From Flavobacterium sp. K5-23 (GTDB lineage: Bacteria; Bacteroidota; Bacteroidia; Flavobacteriales; Flavobacteriaceae), in assembly GCF_023278045.1 (NCBI RefSeq), contig NZ_CP056783.1, positions 1,459,501 through 1,523,500 on the forward strand: 64,000 bases of DNA. The letters run 5' to 3'. Below, piece by piece: positions 1 to 9,075 of this stretch (its first letter is position 1; the number at the start of each line of letters is the position of its first letter). The notes beneath the pieces were generated by a model, which searched no databases, had not been told where the DNA came from, and was given only the letters and a program-made list of their open reading frames with translations. Position numbers and translations under genes: made by a program.

Positions 1-203
1 AAATATTTATTACAGCCATAAAATATACTATGCGTGCATATAATTATGAAATAATATTATTTTCCTCAATTTACTGATAATATTTGAATCAGAAGTGTGA
101 TTTTTTTGTTTTTATTCGAAAAAAACACATTCGTAAAAATTTTCAAATACGATTTTCAACAATTTTTTATTTAAGTGTCAAAATTTAAATGCTTTAGGTA
201 TTG

Positions 204-238
204 CAAAAAAAATGCCTCGAAAGTATCGAGGCATTTTA
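204..238 (-). terminator. Intrinsic terminator of gcvP
   Basis: A perfect 10-bp inverted repeat, AATGCCTCGA (211-220) and TCGAGGCATT (226-235), encloses the loop AAGTA. On the minus strand it is followed by a run of U from the A-tract at 204-211. It lies just past the gcvP stop at 256. Confidence 0.88.
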
Positions 239-255
239 AATTAAATATTAAAAAT

Positions 256-3105
256 CTAGTTTTCCATGTAAGCCTCAATAGGCGCACAAGAACAAATTAA
301 ATTTCTATCACCATAGGTTTCATCTACTCGACGAACACTTGGCCAAAATTTATTATCACTTACATACTCTAAAGGATATGCTGCTTTTTCTCTTGAATAA
401 GGTAATGTCCAAGTATCAGCAGTTAGCATCGCTAAAGTGTGTGGTGCATTTTTCAATACATTATTTTGCTCGTCTATTTCTGATTCTTCAATTTCTTTAC
501 GAATAGCAATCATAGCGTCACAAAAACGATCTAGTTCCCCTACATCTTCAGATTCTGTTGGTTCCACCATCAAAGTTCCTGCCACAGGGAAAGAAACTGT
601 AGGAGCGTGAAAGCCGTAATCCATTAAACGTTTAGCAATATCAGATACTTCAATACCTTTTACTTTAAAGCCTCTACAGTCTAATATCATTTCGTGAGCT
701 GCTCTTCCTTTTTCACCAGAATATAAAATAGGATAATGTTCCTCTAGACGCGCTTTCATATAGTTTGCGTTTAGAATTGCATATTTAGTGGCATTAGTTA
801 TTCCTTCAGCACCTAACATACAAATGTATCCGTAAGAGATTAAACAAACTAAAGCAGAACCATAAGGAGCTCCAGAAATTGCAGTGATTGCTTTTTCTCC
901 ACCCACTTGAACTAAAGGGTTACTTGGTAAAAACGGAACTAATTTTTCGTTTACACAAATTGGTCCTACACCTGGTCCACCACCTCCGTGAGGAATAGCG
1001 AATGTTTTGTGTAAGTTTAGGTGACAAACATCAGCACCAATTGTAGCTGGATTTGTTAACCCCACTTGCGCATTCATATTAGCACCATCCATATATACTA
1101 AACCACCATTGTCGTGAATGATTTGTGTAATTTCTCTAATGGCACTTTCAAAAACCCCATGTGTAGATGGGTAAGTTACCATTAAACAAGACAATTGGTC
1201 TTTATACTGAATTGCTTTTTCTCTAACATCTTCTACATCAATATTTCCGTTTTCCATTGTTTTGGTAACGATAATTTTCATTCCAGCCATTGCAGCCGAA
1301 GCAGGATTTGTTCCGTGAGCCGAAGCAGGAATCAAACAAACAGTTCTTTGGTCATCACCTCTTGATTGGTGATAAGCACGTATCGTCATTAAACCGGCAT
1401 ATTCCCCTTGTGCACCTGAGTTAGGTTGCAAAGTTGTTCCGGCAAAACCAGTGATTACATTTAATTGATGCTCTAATTTCTTAAGCATTTTAGTGTATCC
1501 TTCTACTTGATCTAATGGTGCAAATGGGTGAATTGTGTTCCAGTAAGGCATACTTAATGGTAACATTTCAGCAGCTGCATTCAATTTCATAGTACAAGAA
1601 CCCAATGCTATCATTGAATGATTTAGCGATAAATCTTTGCGTTCTAATTTTTTGATATAACGCATCATACTGGTTTCAGAATGGTATTTGTTAAATACTT
1701 CATGCGTTAAAAATTCCGATTTTCTGTTTAAAAGCATCGGATAATTATTTTCTAAAACATATTCCGAAACTTCAAAAGCTTCTTTCCCTAATACCTCTGC
1801 GAAAATGGCAATTACTTCGTTAACATCACTAAATAAAATCGTCTCATTTATAGAAATAGAAATCGTTTCATCATCGATGTAGAAGAAATTCACTTCGTTT
1901 TTCTCAGCAATTGCTTTTACTTTTTGAGCGTCAGCTTTTACTACTATTGTATCGAAAAAAGCAGTGTTTGTTTGGTAAACACCTAACTTGTTTAATGCAT
2001 CAGCTAGTGTTGAAGCCATCCCGTGCACTTTGTCAGCGATATATTGTAATCCTTTAGGACCGTGATAAACAGCAAACATTCCTGCCATAACTGACAATAA
2101 TACTTGTGCCGTACAAATATTTGAAGTCGCTTTTTCACGTTTAATGTGTTGTTCACGTGTTTGTAACGCCATACGTAACGCACGGTTACCATTAGCATCT
2201 TGCGAAACTCCAATGATTCTTCCCGGCATAGAACGTTTGTACTCTTCTTTTGTAGCAAAGAAAGCAGCGTGTGGTCCACCATAACCCATTGGAATTCCAA
2301 AACGTTGTGTTGTTCCTACAACTACTGCAGCACCCATTTCTCCTGGAGGAGTTAATTTTACTAAAGATAAAATATCAGCTGCAACTGCTACTTTTATTTC
2401 ACTGTCACTCGCTTTTTTGATAAAATCAGCATAGTCATAAACTTGACCGTATTTTCCTGGATATTGTAATATCGCACCAAAGAATTCATTCGAAAATTCA
2501 AATTCTTGGTGGTTTCCAACTACTAATTCTACACCTACTGGAGCAGAACGTGTTTGTAAAACGGATAAAGTTTGTGGTAAGATTTCTTCAGAAACGAAGA
2601 ATTTGCATACATTGTTTTTCTTTTGATCTCTTGTACGAACATCAAATAACAAAGCCATAGCTTCAGCAGCAGCAGTACTTTCGTCAAGCAATGACGCATT
2701 TGCAATTTCCATTCCGGTTAATTCGATAACCATCGTTTGGAAATTTAAGATTGCTTCCAGTCGACCTTGAGCAATTTCTGCTTGGTACGGTGTGTAGGCA
2801 GTATACCATCCTGGGTTTTCAAAAATATTTCTTTGAATCGCTGGAGGGACAATAGTTGGGTGGTATCCTAAACCAATATATGATTTATATACTTTATTAG
2901 TACGACCTAATAATCGAATGTGATTTGCGTATTCGTACTCAGTCATAATGTGCTCCAATTCCAAAGGACTTTTTAGACGAATGTCTGTTGGAATGGTTTC
3001 ATAAATTAGCTGATCTAAAGTTTCAACACCTATGGTTTCTAACATTTTTGGTAAATCGGTTTCCCTTGGGCCTAAGTGTCTTAAAGCAAATGAGTCTGTT
3101 TTCAT
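256..3105 (-). CDS. gcvP: Glycine dehydrogenase (decarboxylating), P-protein of the glycine cleavage system
   Basis: The P-protein decarboxylates glycine using pyridoxal phosphate and passes the aminomethyl group to the lipoyl arm of the H-protein; it is cytoplasmic. The 949-residue length is that of the single-chain form, in which both halves (GcvPA-like and GcvPB-like) are fused. The PLP lysine is K700, in the motif NLHKTFAIPHGGGGPG, which is followed by the family's glycine-rich stretch. The N-terminus (RHLGPRETDLPKML) matches the usual family start, so the ATG at 3105 is well supported. The gene stands alone: gcvT and gcvH are not in the window. A terminator follows it and a -7 promoter element precedes it. 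No truncation or frameshift is seen. Confidence 0.97.
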   Translation of the reverse strand: MKTDSFALRHLGPRETDLPKMLETIGVETLDQLIYETIPTDIRLKSPLELEHIMTEYEYANHIRLLGRTNKVYKSYIGLGYHPTIVPPAIQRNIFENPGWYTAYTPYQAEIAQGRLEAILNFQTMVIELTGMEIANASLLDESTAAAEAMALLFDVRTRDQKKNNVCKFFVSEEILPQTLSVLQTRSAPVGVELVVGNHQEFEFSNEFFGAILQYPGKYGQVYDYADFIKKASDSEIKVAVAADILSLVKLTPPGEMGAAVVVGTTQRFGIPMGYGGPHAAFFATKEEYKRSMPGRIIGVSQDANGNRALRMALQTREQHIKREKATSNICTAQVLLSVMAGMFAVYHGPKGLQYIADKVHGMASTLADALNKLGVYQTNTAFFDTIVVKADAQKVKAIAEKNEVNFFYIDDETISISINETILFSDVNEVIAIFAEVLGKEAFEVSEYVLENNYPMLLNRKSEFLTHEVFNKYHSETSMMRYIKKLERKDLSLNHSMIALGSCTMKLNAAAEMLPLSMPYWNTIHPFAPLDQVEGYTKMLKKLEHQLNVITGFAGTTLQPNSGAQGEYAGLMTIRAYHQSRGDDQRTVCLIPASAHGTNPASAAMAGMKIIVTKTMENGNIDVEDVREKAIQYKDQLSCLMVTYPSTHGVFESAIREITQIIHDNGGLVYMDGANMNAQVGLTNPATIGADVCHLNLHKTFAIPHGGGGPGVGPICVNEKLVPFLPSNPLVQVGGEKAITAISGAPYGSALVCLISYGYICMLGAEGITNATKYAILNANYMKARLEEHYPILYSGEKGRAAHEMILDCRGFKVKGIEVSDIAKRLMDYGFHAPTVSFPVAGTLMVEPTESEDVGELDRFCDAMIAIRKEIEESEIDEQNNVLKNAPHTLAMLTADTWTLPYSREKAAYPLEYVSDNKFWPSVRRVDETYGDRNLICSCAPIEAYMEN

Positions 3106-3139
3106 GTATCTATGGTAATGTTGTGTTTTTTTAGTGACG

Positions 3140-3147
3140 CAAAATTA
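3140..3147 (-). promoter_or_regulatory. -7 promoter element of gcvP
   Basis: The minus strand reads TAATTTTG, a perfect match to the Bacteroidota -7 consensus TAnnTTTG, 34 bases upstream of the gcvP ATG. No clear -33 TTTG element is visible. No glycine-riboswitch-like structure is evident in this short leader. Confidence 0.6.
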
Positions 3148-3231
3148 AGTATTATTAATAATCTAATGCCCATTTTAACATTCATTTTTTATCAAATTTT
3201 CAACTAAATGATGTTTTTATGTGTAATTGAT

Positions 3232-3239
3232 TAATTTTG
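3232..3239 (+). promoter_or_regulatory. -7 promoter element four bases before the ATG at 3244
   Basis: TAATTTTG matches TAnnTTTG. Only TTTA (3240-3243) separates it from the ATG, so transcription would begin at or next to the start codon. This is one of four such arrangements in the window. Confidence 0.6.
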
Positions 3240-3243
3240 TTTA

Positions 3244-4056
3244 ATGATTGTTTTTAAAAAAATATTTAATTTTTATATCCGAAGCAGTATTCATGTTGCT
3301 TTGTCGGTATATGCGTTAGTGTGTATGACGCATTATATGTTTCATATTAAGGACAATGGAGTTATGGCTTGGTTTGCTTTTTTCGGGACAATTGTAGGAT
3401 ATAATTTCGTAAAATATGATGCTTTGGCTAGAGCCAAAAAAAGAAATATGCGCACTGAGCTTAAGTTAATAGCTTTGCTGAGTTTCATTTCATTACTAGG
3501 AGTTGGTTTTTATTTTTTCCAACTTAAGTTAATCACACAAATGGTTTCGGTTTTAGTTTTGGGATTGACCTTATTGTATACACTCCCTTTTTTTCCAAAC
3601 AAGAGAAATGCCAGAAACTGGGCTGGCGTGAAAATTTATATAGTGTCCTTGTGTTGGGTTGGCGTGACGCTGGTCTTGCCTTTGCTTAATGCTGATGTTC
3701 CTTTAGGACTTGATTTTTATCTCAAATGCATACAGCGGTTTATATTGGTTTTTGTGCTGATTCTCATTTTTGAAATTCTGGATATGGCTAATGATGATCC
3801 GCATTTACAAACTGTTCCACAACAAATAGGGGTGAAGCGGACTAAAATTGTAGGCTTGATGTTATTGCTTCCTTTTTATTTTTTGGAATTTCTGAAAACT
3901 GATTTTATCGAAAAACAATTGATTGTCAATCTCGTTTTAGTCATGTCACTTTCATTCTTCTTGGCTTTCGCCAATGAAAAACGCTCTAAATATTACACTT
4001 CTTTTTGGGTAGAAAGTATTCCTGTTTTTTGGTGGTTGATGGTGGTTTTCTTTTAA
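3244..4056 (+). CDS. Polytopic membrane protein, UbiA prenyltransferase-like
   Basis: This 270-residue protein is very hydrophobic, with about eight predicted membrane segments. Two polar motifs sit where UbiA-family prenyltransferases carry their Asp-rich metal sites: NFVKYDALARAKKRNMRT near residue 55, and EILDMANDDPHLQTVPQQIG near residue 177, followed by GVKRTK. UbiA enzymes transfer isoprenoid chains to aromatic acceptors, as in quinone or haem synthesis. The motifs are degenerate, so activity and substrate are not assigned. The ATG at 3244 lies four bases after a -7 promoter element, implying a leaderless message. The gene's 3' end is partly duplicated at 6173-6226, beyond the next gene. 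Confidence 0.6.
   Translation: MIVFKKIFNFYIRSSIHVALSVYALVCMTHYMFHIKDNGVMAWFAFFGTIVGYNFVKYDALARAKKRNMRTELKLIALLSFISLLGVGFYFFQLKLITQMVSVLVLGLTLLYTLPFFPNKRNARNWAGVKIYIVSLCWVGVTLVLPLLNADVPLGLDFYLKCIQRFILVFVLILIFEILDMANDDPHLQTVPQQIGVKRTKIVGLMLLLPFYFLEFLKTDFIEKQLIVNLVLVMSLSFFLAFANEKRSKYYTSFWVESIPVFWWLMVVFF
3988..4042 (+). repeat. Imperfect direct repeat, copy A (3' end of the UbiA-like gene)
   Basis: A 21-base block starting ACTTCTTTTTGGGTAGAAAG (3997-4017) is identical to 6182-6202. Similarity extends on both sides over about 55 bases. This copy is inside the coding region and encodes the peptide YYTSFWVESIPVFWW. Confidence 0.75.
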
Positions 4057-4070
4057 AACCACAGGTTTTT
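4055..4070 (+). terminator. Weak terminator-like hairpin after the UbiA-like gene
   Basis: AAAACC and GGTTTT form a 6-bp stem around ACA, followed by TTTTT. It begins at the stop codon of the UbiA-like gene. The very short loop makes this a tentative call. Confidence 0.35.
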
Positions 4071-4559
4071 GGCTGCTATTCCATTTTTCAGAATCGAATA
4101 TTAAATTTTCATTTATTTTCAAAATAATGGGAGTGTTTGAGGGTTTAGAAACTTCAATTCAGTTTCTCTTTGTGTTTTTCAATTCTGTAGTGACAGCACA
4201 ATGAATGTCTCATATAGCAGAAAATCAACACTTGTTATAGTGGTTGAATTGTGTTCAAATCCAGATTACTAATTGAGGATTATTTTTTTTGAATTTGTAT
4301 AATTAATGTAGTTGATACTGTTTTGACCCATTTCATGACAAAGAATTCCTGTCTTGTGATATTTTTATATTCTAGATTCTCTTCTTGAAGTATGTTTGAT
4401 TCAAAAATCAAAAACAGGTAAAATTTGATTCTAATTAATCGATTCAAATACGGATTTATTACTCGATCAATTCTAAGAATTAGGATTATTATTTCCAAGA
4501 GATGAATTAATTGAATACAAATAAAAAAACCTTAATCAGTAAAATTTAAAAAAGCAGAA
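4057..4559 (+). other. 503-base intergenic stretch without a convincing gene
   Basis: Apart from the weak hairpin at its left end, nothing is recognisable. A minus-strand open frame of 72 codons (4280-4498) has low-complexity Ile/Leu/Asn-rich composition and no family likeness. No TAnnTTTG element precedes the gene at 4560. The stretch is part of the segment bracketed by the direct repeats at 3988 and 6173. Confidence 0.5.
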
Positions 4560-5930
4560 ATGAAAAAAAAGATTGTGATATTAAGCATTTTATTATTGTG
4601 TATATTTTTTATATTATATAAGTTGTTTTATAATAACCCTAATTACAGCCCAATAAGTAACTGTGAAGCTCAAAGCAGTTGGTTTCCTCATTCTAAAACA
4701 TTAAGTCCAGTAGAAAATGACGGTTCTAAATTTGTAACTAACTGTGATTTTCACCAATGGTCTTGGCAAAAATTTTTATACCTAACCAGAACGGATTCAA
4801 ATGGGAAACTTAAATTCGAGAACTTGATTCAAGTCAATAACCACATGAGCCCTATTGGTGCAACAATAGTTTTAGATGATGTTACTCAAGCTGGTACGAG
4901 TTCTACTTTATACGATTCGAATAACAAACCAATATATTATTCAATTCATGTAAATGCTTCAATGTATAAATTTACTAACAAATATGTCAAGTTATTTGTA
5001 GATTCTTGTAGAGTAAATAAGGATTCCATTAGCCAAGTTAAACTTCATAAATTGGGATTGGATACCTTAACCTATCCTGTTGGTTCCTTCGAAGTTAAAA
5101 CTTCTTGGATTTTAGCTTCTTCATTGAAAAAAGATAGTGTAGATTATTATATAACTAACGGTAAAATGAAATCAACGGGAGTTTCCACAAGGATTGCTTT
5201 GTTAGGAATGCACATAGTTGGGCGAGTAATTAATCACCCTGAGTTTATTTGGGCAACTTACGAACACAGCAATTTAGCTCCAATTGTTAAATGGCCAACT
5301 AATCACAAAAAATCGGATACAATTCCTGACTCTACACAAGTGTTAAGTAAAAAACAGCATCTGTTTTATAGTAAAGGGCTTAGGATGAATGAATGTTGTA
5401 TTAATCCTCCGAAGAAAACGAATCAATCTTTTAATAATATTTTTAGTTTATTTGAACATGGTACTCAGCCGTATTATGCAGGAATTACAAAGGAGGCTAA
5501 AAAGCAGGATTTAGATAACTTGGACAATATTCGAAGTATTAATAAAAGTGTGAAGAACAAACTCGATAAAGAAAAAGGAATCTGGAAAAACTATAGTTAC
5601 ACCGGTTCTGTTTGGATTGATCCCAAAGTGTCAAAATTAAAGCCAGGAAACTCGTCAATAGGCGCCTTAAACGCTAAAAATTTAAGGGGTTCTAGAGCAA
5701 TAAGTAATGTTACTATGGAAACGTATGCACAGTTTGATAACCCTACAACTTCTCGTTCTTTGTTCACTCCCTCAAATTCCATGAACTGTTTTGGTTGTCA
5801 CGGTACAGCTGATTTTCATTTAAACCAAGGAAAAAACAAGAACGGTTCGGCTAATTATAATCTTGCTTTAAGTCATTTGTTTAGAAACAAGTTAGATACA
5901 ATAATGAAGATTAAAAAAGATAAAAAATAG
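4560..5930 (+). CDS. Putative mono-heme c-type cytochrome, function unknown
   Basis: The 456-residue protein begins with a short basic region and one hydrophobic segment (about residues 4-24), so it is exported and either membrane-anchored or periplasmic. A single haem c attachment motif, CFGCH, lies near the C-terminus (C410, C413, H414). Other blocks are WSWQKFLYLTRTD near residue 68, HIVGRVINHPEFIWATYEH near residue 220, and a late METYAQFDNP. They resemble a little-studied family of secreted single-haem proteins that also occurs in Proteobacteria, as I recall it. The haem ligand role is known for CxxCH; the redox partner and substrate are not inferable. The gene stands alone, bracketed by a direct repeat of its neighbour's 3' end. 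Confidence 0.6.
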   Translation: MKKKIVILSILLLCIFFILYKLFYNNPNYSPISNCEAQSSWFPHSKTLSPVENDGSKFVTNCDFHQWSWQKFLYLTRTDSNGKLKFENLIQVNNHMSPIGATIVLDDVTQAGTSSTLYDSNNKPIYYSIHVNASMYKFTNKYVKLFVDSCRVNKDSISQVKLHKLGLDTLTYPVGSFEVKTSWILASSLKKDSVDYYITNGKMKSTGVSTRIALLGMHIVGRVINHPEFIWATYEHSNLAPIVKWPTNHKKSDTIPDSTQVLSKKQHLFYSKGLRMNECCINPPKKTNQSFNNIFSLFEHGTQPYYAGITKEAKKQDLDNLDNIRSINKSVKNKLDKEKGIWKNYSYTGSVWIDPKVSKLKPGNSSIGALNAKNLRGSRAISNVTMETYAQFDNPTTSRSLFTPSNSMNCFGCHGTADFHLNQGKNKNGSANYNLALSHLFRNKLDTIMKIKKDKK

Positions 5931-6073
5931 TTGCCTTATTTAGGATGAAAAGGAGTCATTTGAAATTGGCTTGTTTAATTAATTAAGATTTGCAATTATG
6001 GAAACTTATTTATTTGATTGTTTCATATTTGAATAAATAGGCATCAATTAATTTTATATGAATACTAATAATG

Positions 6074-6099
6074 AGGGCAGTTAAATCTGCCCTTTTTTT
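6074..6099 (+). terminator. Intrinsic terminator downstream of the cytochrome gene
   Basis: AGGGCAG (6074-6080) and CTGCCCT (6087-6093) form a 7-bp GC-rich stem with loop TTAAAT, followed by seven T. It lies about 140 bases after the stop at 5930. Confidence 0.8.
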
Positions 6100-6172
6100 A
6101 TTTGAATTTTAGAATTATTAGGTAGGCGGAACATACTCCGTTTTTTAAGTTTGGGTTTTATTCTTTTAGTGG

Positions 6173-6226
6173 AAATACTAAACTTCTTTTTGGGTAGAAA
6201 GTTTTCAGGGTTTTGATGGTTGATAG
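6173..6226 (+). repeat. Imperfect direct repeat, copy B (noncoding remnant)
   Basis: It matches 3988-4042 with 21 consecutive identical bases (6182-6202) and scattered matches around them, including the shared TGGTTGAT. Outside the block the similarity ends. It has no open frame of its own, so it looks like a decayed partial duplicate. Confidence 0.7.
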
Positions 6227-6311
6227 AGACTTACTTCTATATATTTCAATATTGGTGAATACGTTCACTGAGATTTGGGAAATAGTGTGTGTAATGTTTA
6301 TTTTTACAAAT

Positions 6312-6339
6312 AAAAAAACCGAAGCTCTCACTTCGGTTT
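6312..6339 (-). terminator. Intrinsic terminator of the M3 peptidase gene
   Basis: AAACCGAAG (6316-6324) and CTTCGGTTT (6331-6339) form a 9-bp stem with loop CTCTCA. On the minus strand a U run follows from the A-tract at 6312-6318. It sits 11 bases past the gene's stop. Confidence 0.88.
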
Positions 6340-6349
6340 AAATTTATAA

Positions 6350-8377
6350 TTATATCAATCCTGCTCTTTTTAATAAAGCATCTGGACTAGGTTCGTGTCC
6401 TCTAAATCGTTTATATAAAATCATAGGATGTTCAGTTCCTCCTTTAGATAGAATGTTGTCCTTGAATTTATCGGCGACTTCTTTATTGAAAATCCCTTTT
6501 TCTTGAAAGTATTCAAATGCATCCGCATCAAGAACTTCAGCCCATTTGTAGCTGTAATATCCTGACGAGTATCCACCTTGAAAAATATGGGAGAACGAAG
6601 TGCTCATTGCATTTTCTGTAACATCTGGATACAATTGCGTATCAGCAAATTGGTCGTTTTCAAATGCTTTTATTGATGTGATTTTCGAAGGGTCTTGTGC
6701 GTGCCAACCCATATCCAGTAATCCAAAACTCAATTGACGCATTGTGGCCATTCCTTCCTGGAAATTGGAGCTCTCCTTAATTTTTTTGACCAATTCAATC
6801 GGAATCATTTCATTTGTTTGATAATGATAAGCGAATATCGCCAAAGCTTCTGGCTCGTAACACCAGTTTTCGAAAATCTGACTTGGTAATTCCACAAAGT
6901 CCCAATACACTGAGGTCCCTGATAAACTTGGATATGTAGTGTTAGCCAATATACCGTGCAACGCGTGACCAAATTCATGAAACAAAGTTGTCACCTCATT
7001 AAATGTCAAAAGTGAAGGTTTCGTCTCAGTAGGTTTTGTGAAATTACAAACGATCGAAATGTGTGGTCTTTCATTTGCACCGTCTTTTATGAATTGAGAT
7101 TTATAGGATGTCATCCAGGCACCATTTCGTTTTCCTTTTCTAGGGAAAAAATCAGCATAGAAAACGGCAACCAAATTGTTGTTATTATCTTTCACTTCAT
7201 ATGTGGTCACTTCGTCATGGTATTTGTCAATTTCGAAAGTTTCTTCAAAAGTGATTCCGTATAGTTTTTGAGCCACTGTAAAAGCACCATCCAATACTTT
7301 TTCCAATTGAAAATAGGGCTTTAATTTTTCATCGTCTAAATTGAATAATTCCTGTTTCAATTTCTCCGAATAATAAGCGCCGTCCCATTTTTCAAGTTGC
7401 TCGATTCCGTCTAGCTTTTTGGCGAAAGCCGTTAATTCAGCAAATTCTTTTAGGGCAGCTGGTTTTGCTTTTTCCAATAAATCATGAGAAAAAGTTTTTA
7501 CCTTTTCAGGACTCTCGGCCATTCTTTCTTCAAGGACAAAATGCGCATGAGTGGCATAACCTAAAATCTGGGCTCTGTCAAAACGAAGTTTGGCAATTTT
7601 AAGCACGTTTTCTTGATTGTCAAGAGCATTGTTTTGAAAGCCTTTTGATCCAAAAGCGATTGCCATTTTTTTTCTAAGTTCACGGTTATCAGCATATGTG
7701 ACAAAAGGAACATAACTTGGGTAATCTAAAGTGAAAAGCCAACCTTCTTTTTCTTGGCTTTTCGCCAAAGAACGAGCGGCTTCTATAGTGCCTTCAGGTA
7801 AACCGGACAGTTCTTTTTCATCAGTAAGATGCAATTGAAAGGCTTGGGTTTCCGCCAAGACATTTTCGCCAAAGTTGAGGCTTGTTTTTGAAAGCTCTTT
7901 GTCTATTTCACGAAGTTTTATTTTTTTGTCTTCAGGTAGATTGGCTCCATTTCTAGAAAAACTTTTATATTTTTCATCCAGTAAAGTAGTCTGTTCTGGG
8001 TTGAGGTTTAAATTCTCTTTCTGTTCGAATACTGTTTTTACTTTGGCAAACAAATCAGCGTTAAGGCGAATGTCATTTCCGAATTCTGATAATAAAGGAG
8101 AAACGTCCTGAGCTATTTTTTGGATTTCATCATTGGTTTCAGCCGAATTCAAATTGAAAAAAACACTTGAAATTCTATCTAAAATATGTCCGCTGAAATC
8201 CAAAGCCTCAATGGTGTTTTCGAAAGTTGGTTTTTCCGTGTTTTGTACTATAGCATCAATTTCCGTTTTTGCTAATGCAATCCCTTCTTGAAAAGAAGGA
8301 AGGAAATCTTCATTTTTTATTTTTGAAAAAGGCGCTGTATCGTACTTGGTATTGAATTTTGATGTAAGTAAACTCAT
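6350..8377 (-). CDS. M3-family zinc oligopeptidase (Dcp / oligopeptidase A type)
   Basis: The 675-residue length is typical of bacterial M3 metallopeptidases such as E. coli Dcp and oligopeptidase A. The zinc site HEFGH is at H467-E468-H471, and the third ligand is E496 in the motif FVELPSQIFENW, at the expected spacing. There is no signal peptide, so the enzyme is probably cytosolic and trims short peptides. Whether it is a dipeptidyl carboxypeptidase or an endo-oligopeptidase cannot be decided from the sequence alone. The start MSLLTSKFNTKYDTAPFSKI is the family's usual N-terminus. The gene is monocistronic, with its own terminator and a -7 element at 8418-8425. Confidence 0.95.
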   Translation of the reverse strand: MSLLTSKFNTKYDTAPFSKIKNEDFLPSFQEGIALAKTEIDAIVQNTEKPTFENTIEALDFSGHILDRISSVFFNLNSAETNDEIQKIAQDVSPLLSEFGNDIRLNADLFAKVKTVFEQKENLNLNPEQTTLLDEKYKSFSRNGANLPEDKKIKLREIDKELSKTSLNFGENVLAETQAFQLHLTDEKELSGLPEGTIEAARSLAKSQEKEGWLFTLDYPSYVPFVTYADNRELRKKMAIAFGSKGFQNNALDNQENVLKIAKLRFDRAQILGYATHAHFVLEERMAESPEKVKTFSHDLLEKAKPAALKEFAELTAFAKKLDGIEQLEKWDGAYYSEKLKQELFNLDDEKLKPYFQLEKVLDGAFTVAQKLYGITFEETFEIDKYHDEVTTYEVKDNNNNLVAVFYADFFPRKGKRNGAWMTSYKSQFIKDGANERPHISIVCNFTKPTETKPSLLTFNEVTTLFHEFGHALHGILANTTYPSLSGTSVYWDFVELPSQIFENWCYEPEALAIFAYHYQTNEMIPIELVKKIKESSNFQEGMATMRQLSFGLLDMGWHAQDPSKITSIKAFENDQFADTQLYPDVTENAMSTSFSHIFQGGYSSGYYSYKWAEVLDADAFEYFQEKGIFNKEVADKFKDNILSKGGTEHPMILYKRFRGHEPSPDALLKRAGLI

Positions 8378-8417
8378 TGTGATATGATTAATAACTTTGT
8401 GTTTATAATTTAAAAGT

Positions 8418-8425
8418 CAAATGTA
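8418..8425 (-). promoter_or_regulatory. -7 promoter element of the M3 peptidase gene
   Basis: The minus strand reads TACATTTG, matching TAnnTTTG, 40 bases before the ATG at 8377. No matching -33 element was found. Confidence 0.5.
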
Positions 8426-8633
8426 AGGATTTAATAAAATACAGAAGAATAGAATGAAGTAAAATCAGAAAGACTTAAAAGTATTATAATAGAGGACTTT
8501 TATAAATAAAACTGGACAACAAGAATTTTACTCTTTTTTAAAAAGCGACACTATACATAAGTTTTTTTTATTTGTATTATAATTTTTTCTAAATTAGAAA
8601 CTTGGATTATTACTAACAATAATCAAAAAGGAT

Positions 8634-9032
8634 ATGAAAAAAATATTTATATTGTTTCTTGTAGTTGCAATGAGTTCATGCGCAACTAAAATTGATTTGC
8701 CAGTTTCTTCAATAGTACCGGCAGCTGAAGGTACTGTAAAAGTAACTAAAGACAAAAACAAAAATTATGTGGTTGATTTAGAGGTAAGGCATTTAGCTAA
8801 TGCTGATCGTTTGAATCCTGCTAAAGCGTTCTACGTAGTGTGGATTGTAAGCGAAGATGGTCAAGCAAAAAACATAGGGAAATTAGTTAGTGGTAGTTCT
8901 AATAAAGCATCCTTAAAAAGCACAACTCCATTTCAGCCTGAACAAATTTTTATAACTGCTGAGGATGATGGTTCTATTTCTTGGCCTGGAGGTCAAGAGA
9001 TATTTCGAACAGAAACATTTAAAGTTAAGTAA
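8634..9032 (+). CDS. Small predicted lipoprotein, unknown function
   Basis: The 132-residue protein has a lipoprotein signal peptide ending MSSC, with lipidated C16. The mature part (roughly residues 17-132) looks like one small beta-rich domain, with alternating hydrophobic strands and a central FYVVWIVSEDGQAKNIGKL. No family is recognised. The ATG at 8634 is preceded by AAAGGA, a rare visible Shine-Dalgarno-like site here. It converges on purE, with a shared terminator between them. Confidence 0.75.
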   Translation: MKKIFILFLVVAMSSCATKIDLPVSSIVPAAEGTVKVTKDKNKNYVVDLEVRHLANADRLNPAKAFYVVWIVSEDGQAKNIGKLVSGSSNKASLKSTTPFQPEQIFITAEDDGSISWPGGQEIFRTETFKVK

Positions 9033-9035
9033 AAG

Positions 9036-9068
9036 AAAAGGCTTCCAGAAACAGTGGAAGCCTTTTTT
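9036..9068. terminator. Bidirectional terminator between the lipoprotein gene and purE
   Basis: AAAAGGCTTCCA (9036-9047) and TGGAAGCCTTTT (9055-9066) form a 12-bp stem with loop GAAACAG. A T run follows on the plus strand; on the minus strand a shorter U run follows the stem. It serves both convergent genes. Confidence 0.9.
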
Positions 9069-9075
9069 ATAAGTT

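Larger units (their letters stand above)
5931..6349 (+). other. 419-base intergenic stretch with two terminators and a gene remnant
   Basis: It holds a plus-strand terminator (6074-6099), a degenerate copy of the 3' end of the UbiA-like gene (6173-6226), and the minus-strand terminator of the M3 peptidase gene (6312-6339). No open frame worth calling is present. Confidence 0.7.

Noticed and set aside
4280..4498. 72-codon minus-strand open frame in the gap before the cytochrome gene
   Set aside because: Low-complexity Ile/Leu/Asn content, no promoter element, no recognisable domain.
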